Shown: in pieces, positions 54,066 to 64,000 of the stretch
How positions within the stretch are numbered: the stretch's first letter is position 1
Layout: every line of letters starts with the position of its first letter
Assembly: GCA_963682025.1 (NCBI GenBank)
Contig: OY821519.1
Span: forward strand, 72,306,525 to 72,370,524
DNA from: Cordilura impudica
Taxonomy: Eukaryota > Arthropoda > Insecta > Diptera > Scathophagidae
Direction of reading: 5' to 3'
Length of the DNA: 64,000 nt
The notes under the pieces: model-generated
What the model was told of the DNA's origin: nothing
Databases searched by the model: none
Seen by the model: the letters and a program-made list of their open reading frames with translations, nothing else
Program-made: the position numbers and the translations under genes

Positions 54066-55525
54066 TGTTCAAAGTGGTAGCCGTACCCAGCATTGGTTGT
54101 AATATCAATTTTTAGATGCAGGTGGAGTGTATCGAAAATTCGGCACAGACGACTTTAACACTTTTACTAAATTATAATGTAATTGATTATCGATGTTATT
54201 TTAAAATTCGCTTTAAATATATACCCTATAGGAAAGAAATATATAAACAGTTTTGAACTAGGAATCAGCATTCTTAGCCAAAGGAATCATTTACTGACTG
54301 TGACATTTAAAATTTGACTCTAAAATCATGCTTGATCAGTAAACAAAATGTCCCAAAGAATCTTTGAAAATATTTCTAAAATTTAAAGAAAAACCATTTA
54401 ATTTACAAGCTCTGAACTAAAGTACATTGCTGTGAAATATATTTTATATCTGTCATTAACGTTTATAAATCGTTTTCAAAAAAAAAAAAAAAAAAAAAAA
54501 AAACTGAGTTTTTAGCAATTTTATTGTCCCACCTATTCATTCATTTCTTTCATACTGAAAATGGCATTTGTTTTTGTCTTTATACTCTGCTCATTCAAGT
54601 CATTCATCATTCACACAATTTGGCTTACCATGAAAAGACCATTAGCGGCAGTTATGTTGTGTGTTATGCTACACCATGCTCAGCAAATAGTCAGCTATTT
54701 GGAAATGTATGAAACTAACTCTACAATTTACATAAAATATAATTAAGTTCCTTTAAGATCTAATAAAAAAAAGGAAGTGAAGTTTGTATTACTTTTATAT
54801 AAATTTTTGTAAATTAATTAATTAATCCTGCATAACAATTTGTGGAACAAAGTGTTTGTTTGCATGACTCTAATTGGATGCATCCTTTTTACAAAACGTG
54901 TCAATAACATTCTGTTACATAAACTCTCTCACACACAGGGTTACACACACACACATAAATTCTTGAGCCTTTTTCTGTAAAACTAAAAAACGAAATTATC
55001 TTGTGATGTGCTCTGATTCACGTAAATCATATAAAATCATATAAAATATATATATTTCGTTTTGGTATATGAATTTTAGATGGATTTATTTATTCATGCT
55101 GATTTCAGAGCAAAATATAAAGTGTTAAAATGTAATCGGAAAATATTATTTAATATAAATCAAAAAGTACTTATATTTTTAAACAGAAGATAAATGTTTT
55201 TTAGAGATGACTGGCTGCAAATGCATTAAAAATATAGATGTTACGAAAAATGCATTGGAATGCAAGGCGTATGACCAATTTTAATCTTTTTGTATTAGTC
55301 ATACGCTTAAGTAGCACCATCACTACCAAATGTTAATTAGAATAAGAGATTGAAAAAGTGAATAATAAAAAAATATAAAATTTATATTCCACATATCATC
55401 AGCGACTTGTTCAAAGCAAAAAGCCCAAAACAGCACTCCAAAAGGCGCTAAAGAGCACTACATTAGATTGAAACTAAAAACGCTAAAAAAAAACATTATT
55501 TATCTGTTTGTAAAAAAATTTATTA
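54066..55525. other. 1.45 kb spacer, nothing recognised
   Basis: Contains a 24-A run (about 54479-54503), a short CA microsatellite (54944-54956) and a repeated 'catataaaat' near 55027-55047. No gene. Confidence 0.45.
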
Positions 55526-55886
55526 TCTATAATATTAATAGGCTAGGCGATTTCTTGTGACTGATGTTTTGTTCTACCGTTTTAGCCCGATTTTGACCAA
55601 ATGTATATTATTTCGAAAGGTATTTCTTTTTAGGGGTTCTGCAGATTTACAAAATTTTTTAACTTTTTCTTTTATTTTGAGTAAATTGCATTTAAAGTTG
55701 CTACTAACACATACATAAAATTATACATATGCTATGTGTGTGTTTATTAAATTTGTTAATGAGTTTGTTTTCTTGATTCGCAATAATAATAATAAACCAA
55801 AATAGTGTTGGTTTGTGAATTGGCTAAATTGAAAAACAAAGTTGCCTCGAAATTGCAGTCGAATTTCGAGTGCTGGAATCTGCTAG
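55526..55886 (+). mobile_element. Helitron-like non-autonomous element, complete
   Basis: A then TCTATAATATTAATAGGC at the start; the end has 'gcagtcgaatttcgagtgc' (hairpin with one mismatch), 'tggaatctgCTAG', then T. The 361-bp length matches 41928-42296. Confidence 0.85.
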
Positions 55887-55934
55887 TTTTTATTAATATT
55901 CAAAAAACTTATTTTACCCAGACCAAACTATTAT

Positions 55935-56590
55935 TGCACCGATCCGTCCGTCCGTTCGTATGTGTATCCATGTAAACCTTGTAATCAAACTACAGGTCGC
56001 ATATATAAATACATTTTGATGAATTTAGTATGCAAGCTTCTATGGACCATTGAATGAACACCATTGAAATTGATGAAAATCGGTGCATGCCCAGACCTAG
56101 TCCCCATACAAATGACCCCTATAAAATCGACTTAAATTCTCATAAAATCCAAATTATCATATAGATCTCGGTCAAATTGGGTTTGTGTTTGTTTATTACT
56201 CTCATCAATAAATAGTCCAAAATTAAACCCTATAGGACAATTCTTAGTAATAGCCCCGATATAAAGCAGCTTCCCGATCTACACTTAAATCTATCAAAAA
56301 CAAAAATATTGCACAGATTTTTCTCAAATTTTGTTTGTATATGTTTTTGCAAAAAAAAAAAATAGTGACCTTACCAAATATAGCAGGATCGGTCTATTTT
56401 TCGACCCAGTCCCCATATAAATATAGCATCCGTTATCCGAAGGCAAAAAAATATAAAAAGAATGCCACTCAAATTTGGTTTATGCTAATTCTTAATATCT
56501 AATTAATTGGACTTACTACTCTTTCTCTAAACGCATGGTATAGGTTATCGCAGAGTCGGTCTAGACCGACTATAATTATCTTACTTTTTT
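55935..56590 (+). repeat. FR1 dispersed repeat, lacking its first 100 bases
   Basis: Starts at the GTCC tract (55942-55958), continues through 'cgatctacacttaaatctat', and ends with the perfect palindrome TAGTCGGTCTAGACCGACTA region and 'ttactt'. Confidence 0.8.
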
Positions 56591-57747
56591 TATTTTATTT
56601 TAATAAAAAATTTTGATTTTTAATACGGATGTTTGAAGAGAATTAAATTTTACAGAATATTTGATGACATTTTTTTAAGAAAACAGTCCTTTTTAATCTT
56701 TAATCCAGAGTCTTACTATGTGGCTGGAAGGAACTATAGGCCAAAATTTTTTTGAGATATTTTGTGATCGTGGCGCCTCTCATATAAAGTGAATTTTTGC
56801 CAAGTATTACGTCAGAGCCAGCATTCCAAATTTGTCTGAGGTCATCTATTATTAATAAGAGTTTCGGCCAAAATATGGGCAGGATTGGTCCAAAAGATTA
56901 GAAGCAATATATCTGAAGTACTATAATAGGGAGAGCCTTGAGACCTTGTGCGAACCCATAAGTTATTCATGTGATTAGTATACCAAAAAAAAAAAAAAAA
57001 ATAGACATAATCCAATCAGAGGGCAAGGCACCGCCCATACACAATATTTAATTAATATCATAGAACTTATTTTATTTTATTTTATTTTATTTTATTTACT
57101 TTACAAACCTTTACAATTTCTACATAAAAAATGGGCGGGATAGGATTAATGGGCGTAGCAACTCCCATACAAAAAATATGAGGTACTACAAGAGCGACAA
57201 TCTTGAAACTTTTGACATTAACTATCACTAACTACATGAGCGACAGTCTTGAAACTTTTGACATTGACTATCGTGGAAAATTTGGGCGGAATCTTCAAAA
57301 TTAAAAAAAAAAAACCAAATCGCCAAAATTAAAAATCGCAAAAATCAAAAATCGCCAAAATCAAAAATCGCCAAAATCAAAAATCGCTAAAATAAAAAAT
57401 TGCCAAATGATATTTTAAACTCAAGGGCAATCGTTAAATAATGGCGGATTTAATTGGAAAATACATGTTTTTCTCATGGGCTTGTTCCAGACTAGGAACG
57501 CCGAAAAATTTTATAATTTTTGCGCCGAATGAAAAAACCAAAAATAGCATATGTCAGCAATCATTAAACTGGAAAAATATAACGAAATTAATAAAATTAA
57601 ATATTTTAATTGTACAATACAAACTTCGTTGGAAAAATTGATTATAAAATCACATATGTCAATAAGTCTCGGTAAGTCGTAGCGAAGCAGGGCATGCCAG
57701 TTTAATGTATATTAAAGAATTTACATTATCTTCCTTATTTCATTGAA
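56591..57747. other. 1.15 kb spacer with simple repeats
   Basis: A-run at about 56987-57001; (TTTTA)n at 57072-57102; a duplicated phrase 'gcgacaatcttgaaactttt' / 'gcgacagtcttgaaactttt' (57192, 57240); a 16-bp minisatellite at 57310-57415 (separate entry). The phrases 'gggcgggatagg' and 'gggcgtagcaactcccatac' look like a decayed non-autonomous repeat. No gene. Confidence 0.5.
57310..57415 (+). repeat. 16-bp minisatellite, AAAATCGCCAAAATCA type
   Basis: Six to seven units close to 'aaaatcgccaaaatca', with decay at both ends. Confidence 0.85.
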
Positions 57748-58572
57748 AACAAGTAAGAAAATTATAGTCGGTCTAGACCGACTATACGATACCCTATACC
57801 ATGCGTTTAGAAACCCTATCTCTTAGGCCCAACTAACTGGACATTGAAAATAAGCAAAAATCAAATTTGAGTGGGATTTGTATTAATTTTTTTGGCTGCA
57901 GATATGAAAAAGTTCATATCGGATGCTATATCTATAAAGAGACTAGGTCCAAAAATGGACCGATCCTGATCATGTTTGGTAAAGTCTCTTGTATTTTGCA
58001 AAAATATGTACAAACAAAATTTGAGAAGAATCAGTGCAATATTTTTGTTTTTTAATAGATTTAAGTGAAGATCGGGAAGCAGCTCTATATGGGGTCAAAG
58101 GGATCACTTTTGGACTACTCATTAGTGGATGTAATGAATGCATACAAACCCAATTTGAGTAAGATCTATATGACAATTTGGATCTTATGGCAATTTATGT
58201 CGATTTCATAGGGGTAATTTGTATGGGGGCTAGGTCTGAACATGGACCGATTCTCATCAATTTCAATAGCGTTCATCCCATGGCCGATAAAAGCTTATAT
58301 ACCAAATTTCATCAAAATATATTCATATTTACGACCTGCAGTTTGATTACAAGCTTTACATGGACACACAGACGGACGGACGGACGGACGGACGGACGGA
58401 CGGACGGACGGACGGACGGACGGACGGACGGACATTGTTAAATCAACTCAGAAAGTGATTCTGATTCGATCGGTATAATTAAAGATGGGTCTAGGTCAAA
58501 TATTTTTGGTTGTTACAAACAGCAGCACAAAGTCATTATACCCAAACCACATAGTGGTATAGGGTATAAAAA
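57748..58572 (-). repeat. FR1 dispersed repeat, complete copy with expanded GTCC tract
   Basis: Minus-strand copy from 'aagtaagaaaattatagtcg' with the perfect palindrome AGTCGGTCTAGACCGACT to 'gtggtatagggtataaaaa'. It is the best-preserved copy. Its proto-microsatellite has expanded to about 62 bases (58371-58433). Confidence 0.85.
58371..58433 (+). repeat. (GGAC)n microsatellite, about 15 units
   Basis: Pure tetranucleotide run inside an FR1 copy, where other copies have three or four units. Confidence 0.95.
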
Positions 58573-59191
58573 TCGCTTCTCTGAACACCTTTTCTACTTC
58601 AACGTTTGAGTACCGAAATGTCATTATATCTTGATAATTAAAAACAGGAGAATTCATTGACGGCGTTTTAAAAGTTACGTACTTCAATCCAAAATAAATC
58701 AGTTCGGTATCTATTTTATCATTTATGTATGTACGTAGTTCTAAATTGTCGAGACATTATTCGTACCTTTCGATTTCTTTTTTATCTTATACAAGTGTTT
58801 TGAAAAAATGTTGTCCAAGATGAGTAAAGAGTTTTTTGTTAGCGTATTAAGAGTAGATGATAGTTGAGCTCTTAGCTCGTAAATGCGAGATGTTGTGAAT
58901 TCAATTAACTTTTGTTTAATTTAATAGTTTGTCCGATACTTCAAAGCAGACCTTTTCGAAATTACAACCTAATTAGCAAATTTTATTAAGTACAGAATCG
59001 ATTTCATCCTCCAAATATTCAAATTTACATGTAGACGCACTTATTCTATTTGTTACACTTTCTTAGAGCCGACATAAGTCATCAACAAGCTTTTTGTGGC
59101 CCGTATTTTGGGCTTCGAATGCCAGATTAACTTTTTGTACTTTATCAAAATAAAATTGGTTTTTGAAATCATTCTAAATATTTTTTAACAG
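58573..59191. other. Spacer, possible minus-strand coding relic
   Basis: Minus-strand readings such as KYVTFKTPSMNSPVFNYQDI (58600-58680) and YFDKVQKVNLAFEAQNTGHKKLVDDL (59070-59150) have protein-like composition but stops between them, and I do not recognise a family. Confidence 0.4.
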
Positions 59192-59196
59192 CATCG

Positions 59197-59735
59197 TACA
59201 GTGGCGCCCTTAGAACAAATAAGGTTGCAATAACCTAAAATTTCGTGTGCGCTTACGATATTTTGAATAAACTCATCTTATAGGAAGTGGTTGCTGCCTT
59301 CAATAAAATCAGCTTTATCAGTTTTCAAAAAAAAAAAACACACAATTTTTAGGCAATTTGGGACGGTTCAGGTAGAATATAAAAAAAAAACTAAATAATG
59401 AATCGTAATTTTTTTATTTCTATTGATTTATGTATTTATTCAGTATATTACGGAAAAAAATTTTATTGTTTGCTTTGTGATTCTCCAGGTAAATCGCTGT
59501 TTACCAATTGTCTATTTTTGTTCCACTATTTTTCAACTTTGATGGAAAATAAAAAAAAAATATTTTTATTTATGGATAATAATTTTAAAATATAAAAAAC
59601 TTGAAAAAGAAACATAAAAAATATAAAATTGTTAAAAATTAAGTTTTTTAGTTCACGTAAACATTATTTATTTCATGCCGTTAACAAATTTCAACTTGTT
59701 GTTTTATAGGTTGGATAATTCTGTGGTTTTCTGGA
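59197..59735 (-). mobile_element. Transib-like non-autonomous element, second copy
   Basis: The terminus is TACAGTGGCGCCC (first base C to T), preceded by CATCG where CGNCG is expected. The sequence then follows, in reverse complement, the inside of 841-1833 ('gcgcttacgatattttgaat', 'caggtagaatat', 'attcagtatatta', 'tttgatggaaaat', 'gttaacaaatttcaa') but with a single copy of the duplicated segment. The far end is truncated. Confidence 0.7.
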
Positions 59736-59982
59736 ATAAACGCGTATGTCAATTTTTGTCAGTTTTGAGTTAACGATGCCAAATATATTAATTTTTAACG
59801 CTCTTTACATGTGTTAAATTAAAAAAAAAAATAATAACCCTTTCGCGCAAACGTCAAAATTTTATCGTCTTGTGAATTATATTTCTTTTTATAAAAAAAC
59901 AGTGGTTTATTCCGTTTAAACATTAGCTAATTGTTGTTTCTTTTATAAAGCAAGGTGTATAGATTATAAAATTAATAAAGGT

Positions 59983-60996
59983 ATGTCTGGTAAAGGCCGT
60001 CGCAGCATACAAAATGCAAAACTTTTCTGTGGCCAATGTGAAATGGAGGTAAAGGAGAATGAAGATAACATTGATTGTGATAAATGCGCCAAATGTTATC
60101 ATGCATTATGTACGAGCTTAAATAAACGTCAATTTGAACATTTATTAAAAAATGAGAGTGAAGAGTATGTATGCAATGCTTGCAAGGAATGTGATGGAAC
60201 AGGAACAGTAAAAGAAGAACTTGTTGATATAAAAAAACAACTAAAGCAATTAAAGAAGTTGGATCAGTTGTCTTCGTTACAAGAAGCAATGACATTCATG
60301 TCAAAACAATTCGATGAGATTATACGAGGGGTGGCTGAAAATAAAAAGAAAATTGAAGTAGTACAAAGAGAAAATCGTTTATTAAAGAATGAAGTAAACA
60401 ATTTGAAAGTTTCAGTTAAGCTATTGAATGATGAAAGAGTTAAAAACAACTGTCTCATTAGCGGCATTGAAGTAAAGGAAGGTTCAACAGCAGTTGATAC
60501 GTTGTTAGAAATTGCAAAAGATGTTGGTGCAGACTTAAAAGAAGATGATGTTGAAGAAGCATTTTTTATTAAAAAGAAAAATACCTCAAATAAAACTAAA
60601 AATGAAAAACAATCTATTATTGTAAAATTTGATTCGAAAAAGTCTAAACAAAAACTAATGTCAGCAAAACAAAAATTGAAAGAGAAAGAAGAAACAAAAT
60701 CAGTTTATGTGAACGATTGTCTTAGTAAAGAGACTTTAAATCTTTTAAGACATGCTAAAACCCTACATAAAGTGGGATATCAATCTGTGTACACCTATAG
60801 TGGTAGAGTTTATGTAAAACGAAGCGAGATCTCTAAGCCAAGATTAATTAGATTTGAGGAGGAAGTAGATGACATGCTTGTGGAAGCCACAACTAACAAG
60901 CTTCAAAAACGTAGATCAGATCTTCAGCCCCCATTAGCAGTTGATGATACAGATGATGAAGATGAAACCCGTGCTGCTTTTATGTCACCGGTTTAA
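59983..60996 (+). CDS. CR1-like LINE ORF1 with PHD finger (337 aa)
   Basis: C16, C19, C32, C35, H40, C43, C64 and C67 give the C4HC3 pattern of a PHD finger near the N-terminus (CGQCEMEV, CYHALC, CNACKEC). A coiled coil follows at about 75-150 (long runs of K, E and L: VDIKKQLKQLKKLDQL, IEVVQRENRLLKNEVNNLKVSV). Residues 150-280 look like the small nucleic-acid-binding domain seen in many LINE ORF1s (NNCLISGIEVKEGS, IIVKFDSKKSKQKLM). The tail is acidic. It would bind element RNA as a multimer. The start ATG 59983 follows the UTR directly. The assignment of the middle domain is tentative. Confidence 0.85.
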   Translation: MSGKGRRSIQNAKLFCGQCEMEVKENEDNIDCDKCAKCYHALCTSLNKRQFEHLLKNESEEYVCNACKECDGTGTVKEELVDIKKQLKQLKKLDQLSSLQEAMTFMSKQFDEIIRGVAENKKKIEVVQRENRLLKNEVNNLKVSVKLLNDERVKNNCLISGIEVKEGSTAVDTLLEIAKDVGADLKEDDVEEAFFIKKKNTSNKTKNEKQSIIVKFDSKKSKQKLMSAKQKLKEKEETKSVYVNDCLSKETLNLLRHAKTLHKVGYQSVYTYSGRVYVKRSEISKPRLIRFEEEVDDMLVEATTNKLQKRRSDLQPPLAVDDTDDEDETRAAFMSPV

Positions 60997-61056
60997 TAGC
61001 TTAAATGCAAATATATTGTTTTTGATAAATATTTAAATATTTCCTTTTTTTTTTTA

Positions 61057-63933
61057 ATGATTAATAATCAACATTTTTTAAACTTTGAATCTTTTGAAAC
61101 TTATTTTTGTGGAATAAATTTTCCTTCTTTGAATATTATTTCAGTAAACATAAGAAGCATTTCTTCTATTGATAAATTTAATAAATTTAAATGCATTATT
61201 TCTAAATTACCAAAACTACCAAGTGTTATAGCGGTTCAAGAGACGTGGTTTAGTTCAAATTTAGTTCAGATTTACAATATTCCTGGTTATGATGCTGTTC
61301 ACTGCTGTAGGTCAGATGGATATGGTGGGGCGTCAATTTACATAAATAACAGTCTTCATTACAATATTGAAACTTGTTGTAGTAAGGATTTTATTGAAAA
61401 TATTACAATATCATTGCTTAACCACAAAATCAATGGAAAAAGTTTAAAACTAACAACGTTTTATAGATCTCAAAAGTGCAATGTAGAAAAATTCTTAAGT
61501 TTTATTGAAAATTTAGTTGCAAGTTATGGTCGCTTTCCTAGTGTTATAGTTGGTGACTCCAACATTGATTTTATTAACAATACTTCAGCAGATTTAATTA
61601 ATATTTTGTCAAGTTTTGATTATAAAAACTGTCATACATTAATAACTCGTCCGGTATCTGGAACATGTATAGATAATGTGTATAGTAATGTCCCAGATGA
61701 AATTTTGATAAATACCATTGAATGCTGTTTAACAGATCACAACATAATATCTTGTATGCTTAAAAGTAATGCTCCAAATTCCGATTATTTTGAAAAAGTT
61801 TACCGAATATGTAACTATGAACGTGCAAAAGAAAGTTTAACTAACTATTTAGAAGCTTTTCAAGAAACTGGTGACCCGTCTATTGATACTTCTCAAATTA
61901 TATCACATATTTTAAATGCAACAATAAATTCTACTGTGGAGAAGACTGAAAAGAAATTGATAAAAAATGAGTTAACGCCTTGGCTAAATCAAAACTTACA
62001 AGCTCTTATATTATATAAGAAAAATCTTTTGAAACAGAGGAGAAAACGTGATGTAGAAAGTAGATTAAAAAGAATTAGTAATGTAATCAGAAAAGCTTGC
62101 AAGCAGTCAATGAACAACTTTTATTACAGTCATTTAAACCAAATACAACAGGAGCCAAAGAAATGTTGGAAGTTTTTAAATGAAAATCTTGGAAGAAAGT
62201 CAAAAAATGAAATAAAAGTAAGAGACGCTGACGGAGAGTTTATTTTAGATAACCATCTAAAGAGTAATTTGTTTAACCAGTACTTTCTTCAAATTCCTAA
62301 AACATTAAAACAGCAAATTGATTTTTTACCTGGTGACTCGTGTAATGCTCTTAGAACTTTAGGTCAATGTCAAAGCATCTTTAACTTTTCATATACCACA
62401 GAGCTGGAAATAGCTGAACAAATCTCAGAACTTGATGTTACAAAAAGCTCTGGGTCTGACGGGGTTTCAGCAAAAATACTTAAGGTATGTAAGGATGTTA
62501 TTTGTCCATATCTTTCGAGAATTTTTAACAGAATGATTGACACCTCAACATATCCACATGATTTAAAAATAGCAAAAATTATACCAATACCAAAAGAATC
62601 TAAAGCTACACTAAAAGAAAAGTTTAGACCAATTGCATTGTTACCAATAATTGATAAGATTTTTGAAAAAATACTCTACAAACAGCTTTCTTCATATTTT
62701 GAAGTCAATAAATTATTATATAATTGTCAGTATGGCTTTAAAAAAGGATGTGGTACAGAAGAAGCGGTTATAAACGTAATTAATAATATATGTAAAGGTT
62801 TGGATGATGGGTTCAGTGGTGTTGGTGGTATTTTTTACGACTTGTCTAAAGCGTTTGATCTTGTGGATCACAATATAATGATAAATAAACTTGAATACTA
62901 TGGTGTTAATGGACGAGACTTGTTATTGATACGGAGTTATTTGGAAAATAGAAAGCAGTATGTTGAAGTGAATGGTGAAAAAAGTTTTACTGGTCCCGTT
63001 GAATACGGAGTTCCTCAAGGAAGCGTATTAGGTCCACTTTTATTTAAAATTTATGTAAATGATATAAAAAATCTTCAGTTATTTGGAAAAATGTTTATGT
63101 ACGCGGATGACATAAGTCTTTTTTATCCTTATAAACATGAAACTGTTTTAAAGGCTCATATGGAGTACGATGCTGCATTAATTTCAGAATATTTAAGACT
63201 TAATAGATTGAAACTAAACGCTGAAAAAACTAAAATATTGCGATTTAGGCCTTATTTAGTTCACAATCAAGTTTTTGGCATTTGGGTAGATGGAAAACAA
63301 GTAAATGAAAGTCTTTCAACAAAATACCTTGGTGTGCACTTACAGAGTAATCTTTCATGGGATACACATATTCAGAAACTTAGATCCAAAATACTATCTG
63401 TAGTTGGTCTACTATATAAGTTTAAGAATAAATTCAACACAAAAACAAAATTGGTTATATATCAAGCTTTAATACACAGCCATTTAAACTATTTGCCTAT
63501 TATATATGGTTATAAAAAAACCAATGAATTTAAATCTCTACAGAGAGCTCAAAATAGAGCATTGAAAACAGTTTTTAATTTGCCTCTTACGTATTCAACA
63601 ATACCTTTGTATAAGGACATAGCTTTAAACATTCTTCCTGTACATGGCTTACACAAAATGCAACTTTTACTTTATGTTTTTAAATCTTTGAATAACATTG
63701 GGCATCACACAATAACTTTTTCCAGAAATCAAACAGCTTTCAACACAAGGAATAATTCGAATTTAAGGGTAGCACGATGTCGATTGGAAACCACAAAGCA
63801 GCGCGTAGAACACATTGGTAGTTTGGAGTTTAATAACCTTCCTGAGAATACAAGAAATACTGTTCGAATCTCTATTTTCAAAACAAATGTTAAAAATTAT
63901 CTTTTTCAAAATTTAGAAATGCTTCTATTGTGA
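61057..63933 (+). CDS. CR1-like LINE ORF2: endonuclease and reverse transcriptase (958 aa)
   Basis: The N-terminal apurinic-type endonuclease (about 20-230) has SVNIRSI, VQETWF, GYGGASIYI, VGDSNIDF (usual GDFN, here GDSN) and TDHNII (usual SDH), so the acidic and His residues are kept. A linker follows, then reverse transcriptase (about 460-760) with KSSGSDGVSAK, FRPIALLPI, YDLSKAFDLVDH, GVPQGSVLGPLLF and YADDISLF (about 682-689). The C-terminal domain has SLEFNNLPENTRN near the end. No RNase H or zinc finger follows. The length is normal for the CR1/Jockey range. It nicks target DNA and primes reverse transcription there. No stop or frameshift is seen. Confidence 0.9.
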   Translation: MINNQHFLNFESFETYFCGINFPSLNIISVNIRSISSIDKFNKFKCIISKLPKLPSVIAVQETWFSSNLVQIYNIPGYDAVHCCRSDGYGGASIYINNSLHYNIETCCSKDFIENITISLLNHKINGKSLKLTTFYRSQKCNVEKFLSFIENLVASYGRFPSVIVGDSNIDFINNTSADLINILSSFDYKNCHTLITRPVSGTCIDNVYSNVPDEILINTIECCLTDHNIISCMLKSNAPNSDYFEKVYRICNYERAKESLTNYLEAFQETGDPSIDTSQIISHILNATINSTVEKTEKKLIKNELTPWLNQNLQALILYKKNLLKQRRKRDVESRLKRISNVIRKACKQSMNNFYYSHLNQIQQEPKKCWKFLNENLGRKSKNEIKVRDADGEFILDNHLKSNLFNQYFLQIPKTLKQQIDFLPGDSCNALRTLGQCQSIFNFSYTTELEIAEQISELDVTKSSGSDGVSAKILKVCKDVICPYLSRIFNRMIDTSTYPHDLKIAKIIPIPKESKATLKEKFRPIALLPIIDKIFEKILYKQLSSYFEVNKLLYNCQYGFKKGCGTEEAVINVINNICKGLDDGFSGVGGIFYDLSKAFDLVDHNIMINKLEYYGVNGRDLLLIRSYLENRKQYVEVNGEKSFTGPVEYGVPQGSVLGPLLFKIYVNDIKNLQLFGKMFMYADDISLFYPYKHETVLKAHMEYDAALISEYLRLNRLKLNAEKTKILRFRPYLVHNQVFGIWVDGKQVNESLSTKYLGVHLQSNLSWDTHIQKLRSKILSVVGLLYKFKNKFNTKTKLVIYQALIHSHLNYLPIIYGYKKTNEFKSLQRAQNRALKTVFNLPLTYSTIPLYKDIALNILPVHGLHKMQLLLYVFKSLNNIGHHTITFSRNQTAFNTRNNSNLRVARCRLETTKQRVEHIGSLEFNNLPENTRNTVRISIFKTNVKNYLFQNLEMLLL

Positions 63934-64000
63934 TTATTAGTTTGATCTCAGTTATATCTTAAAATTTTGCTTTATTTATTTTTATTATTTTAAAATTTCT
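63934..64000 (+). other. LINE 3' UTR, cut by window end
   Basis: AT-rich sequence after the TGA stop; the terminal repeat and target duplication lie beyond the window. Confidence 0.6.

Larger units (their letters stand above)
59880..64000 (+). mobile_element. CR1-like non-LTR retrotransposon, both ORFs open
   Basis: A short 5' UTR, ORF1 with a PHD-type finger, 60 bases of gap, ORF2 with endonuclease and reverse transcriptase but no RNase H, then a 3' UTR that runs out of the window. A PHD finger in ORF1 is typical of the CR1/L2-like groups. The exact 5' end is not defined (about 59880-59960). Both ORFs are uninterrupted, so the copy is probably young. Confidence 0.85.

Noticed and set aside
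58178..58441. 87-codon frame with a TDGR repeat tail
   Set aside because: By-product of an FR1 copy and its GGAC microsatellite.

Overview
The window is eukaryotic, very AT-rich and has no recognisable host gene, tRNA or rRNA. Its content (an I-clade LINE starting CAGT, a gypsy-type errantivirus starting AGTTAAC, DD41D 'rosa' mariners, mini-me-like repeats with GTCY tracts) points to a schizophoran, probably calyptrate, fly. It is intergenic or heterochromatic DNA built of nested transposable elements. Names below are by motif recognition, not database search.

Layout. 0.5-2 kb: a Transib-like element with CACAGT ends and CGTCG target duplications, inside an older dispersed repeat (here called FR1). 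2.2-9.7 kb: a Helitron remnant, then a degenerate AAAAAAGGGTAC array split by a full-length but frameshifted I-like LINE with a 12-bp target duplication. 11.4-12.7 kb: a TTAA-flanked DNA element with a 241-codon zinc-finger gene. 13.1-15.3 kb: three FR1 copies. 16.1-17.7 kb: a full-length fossil of the same zinc-finger protein family. 18-18.8 kb: a Jockey-like LINE tail. 19.4-23.5 kb: two tandem Helitrons, the second carrying a 3.27-kb DNA transposon with long terminal inverted repeats (TIRs). 23.6-27 kb: an RTE-like LINE fossil split by a 2.1-kb hAT-type foldback element with an 8-bp target duplication. 28.6-29.0 kb: a 131-bp-arm hairpin. 29.1-37.6 kb: a complete errantivirus with apparently identical LTRs and intact gag, pol and env. 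37.7-45.2 kb: a 21-bp minisatellite, three damaged DD41D mariners, a Helitron and a long-TIR element. 46-59 kb: more FR1 copies, a Tc3-like fossil, an intact DD41D mariner, a second, inverted AAAAGGTAC array, another Helitron and a second Transib-like copy. 59.9 kb to the end: a CR1-like LINE with both ORFs open, its 3' UTR cut by the window edge.

Three elements look young and possibly competent: the errantivirus, the 51.3-kb mariner and the terminal LINE. In the errantivirus, pol is reached by a canonical T TTT TTA -1 slip at the end of gag. Env has no start codon of its own; a 4.95-kb intron that removes gag and pol would join it in frame to a short upstream exon encoding a signal-peptide-like start.

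The nesting gives a relative chronology: FR1, Helitron, the AAAAGGTAC arrays and the RTE-like LINE are old substrates; Transib-like, the ATCT-flanked transposon, I-like and hAT-foldback elements landed in them later.
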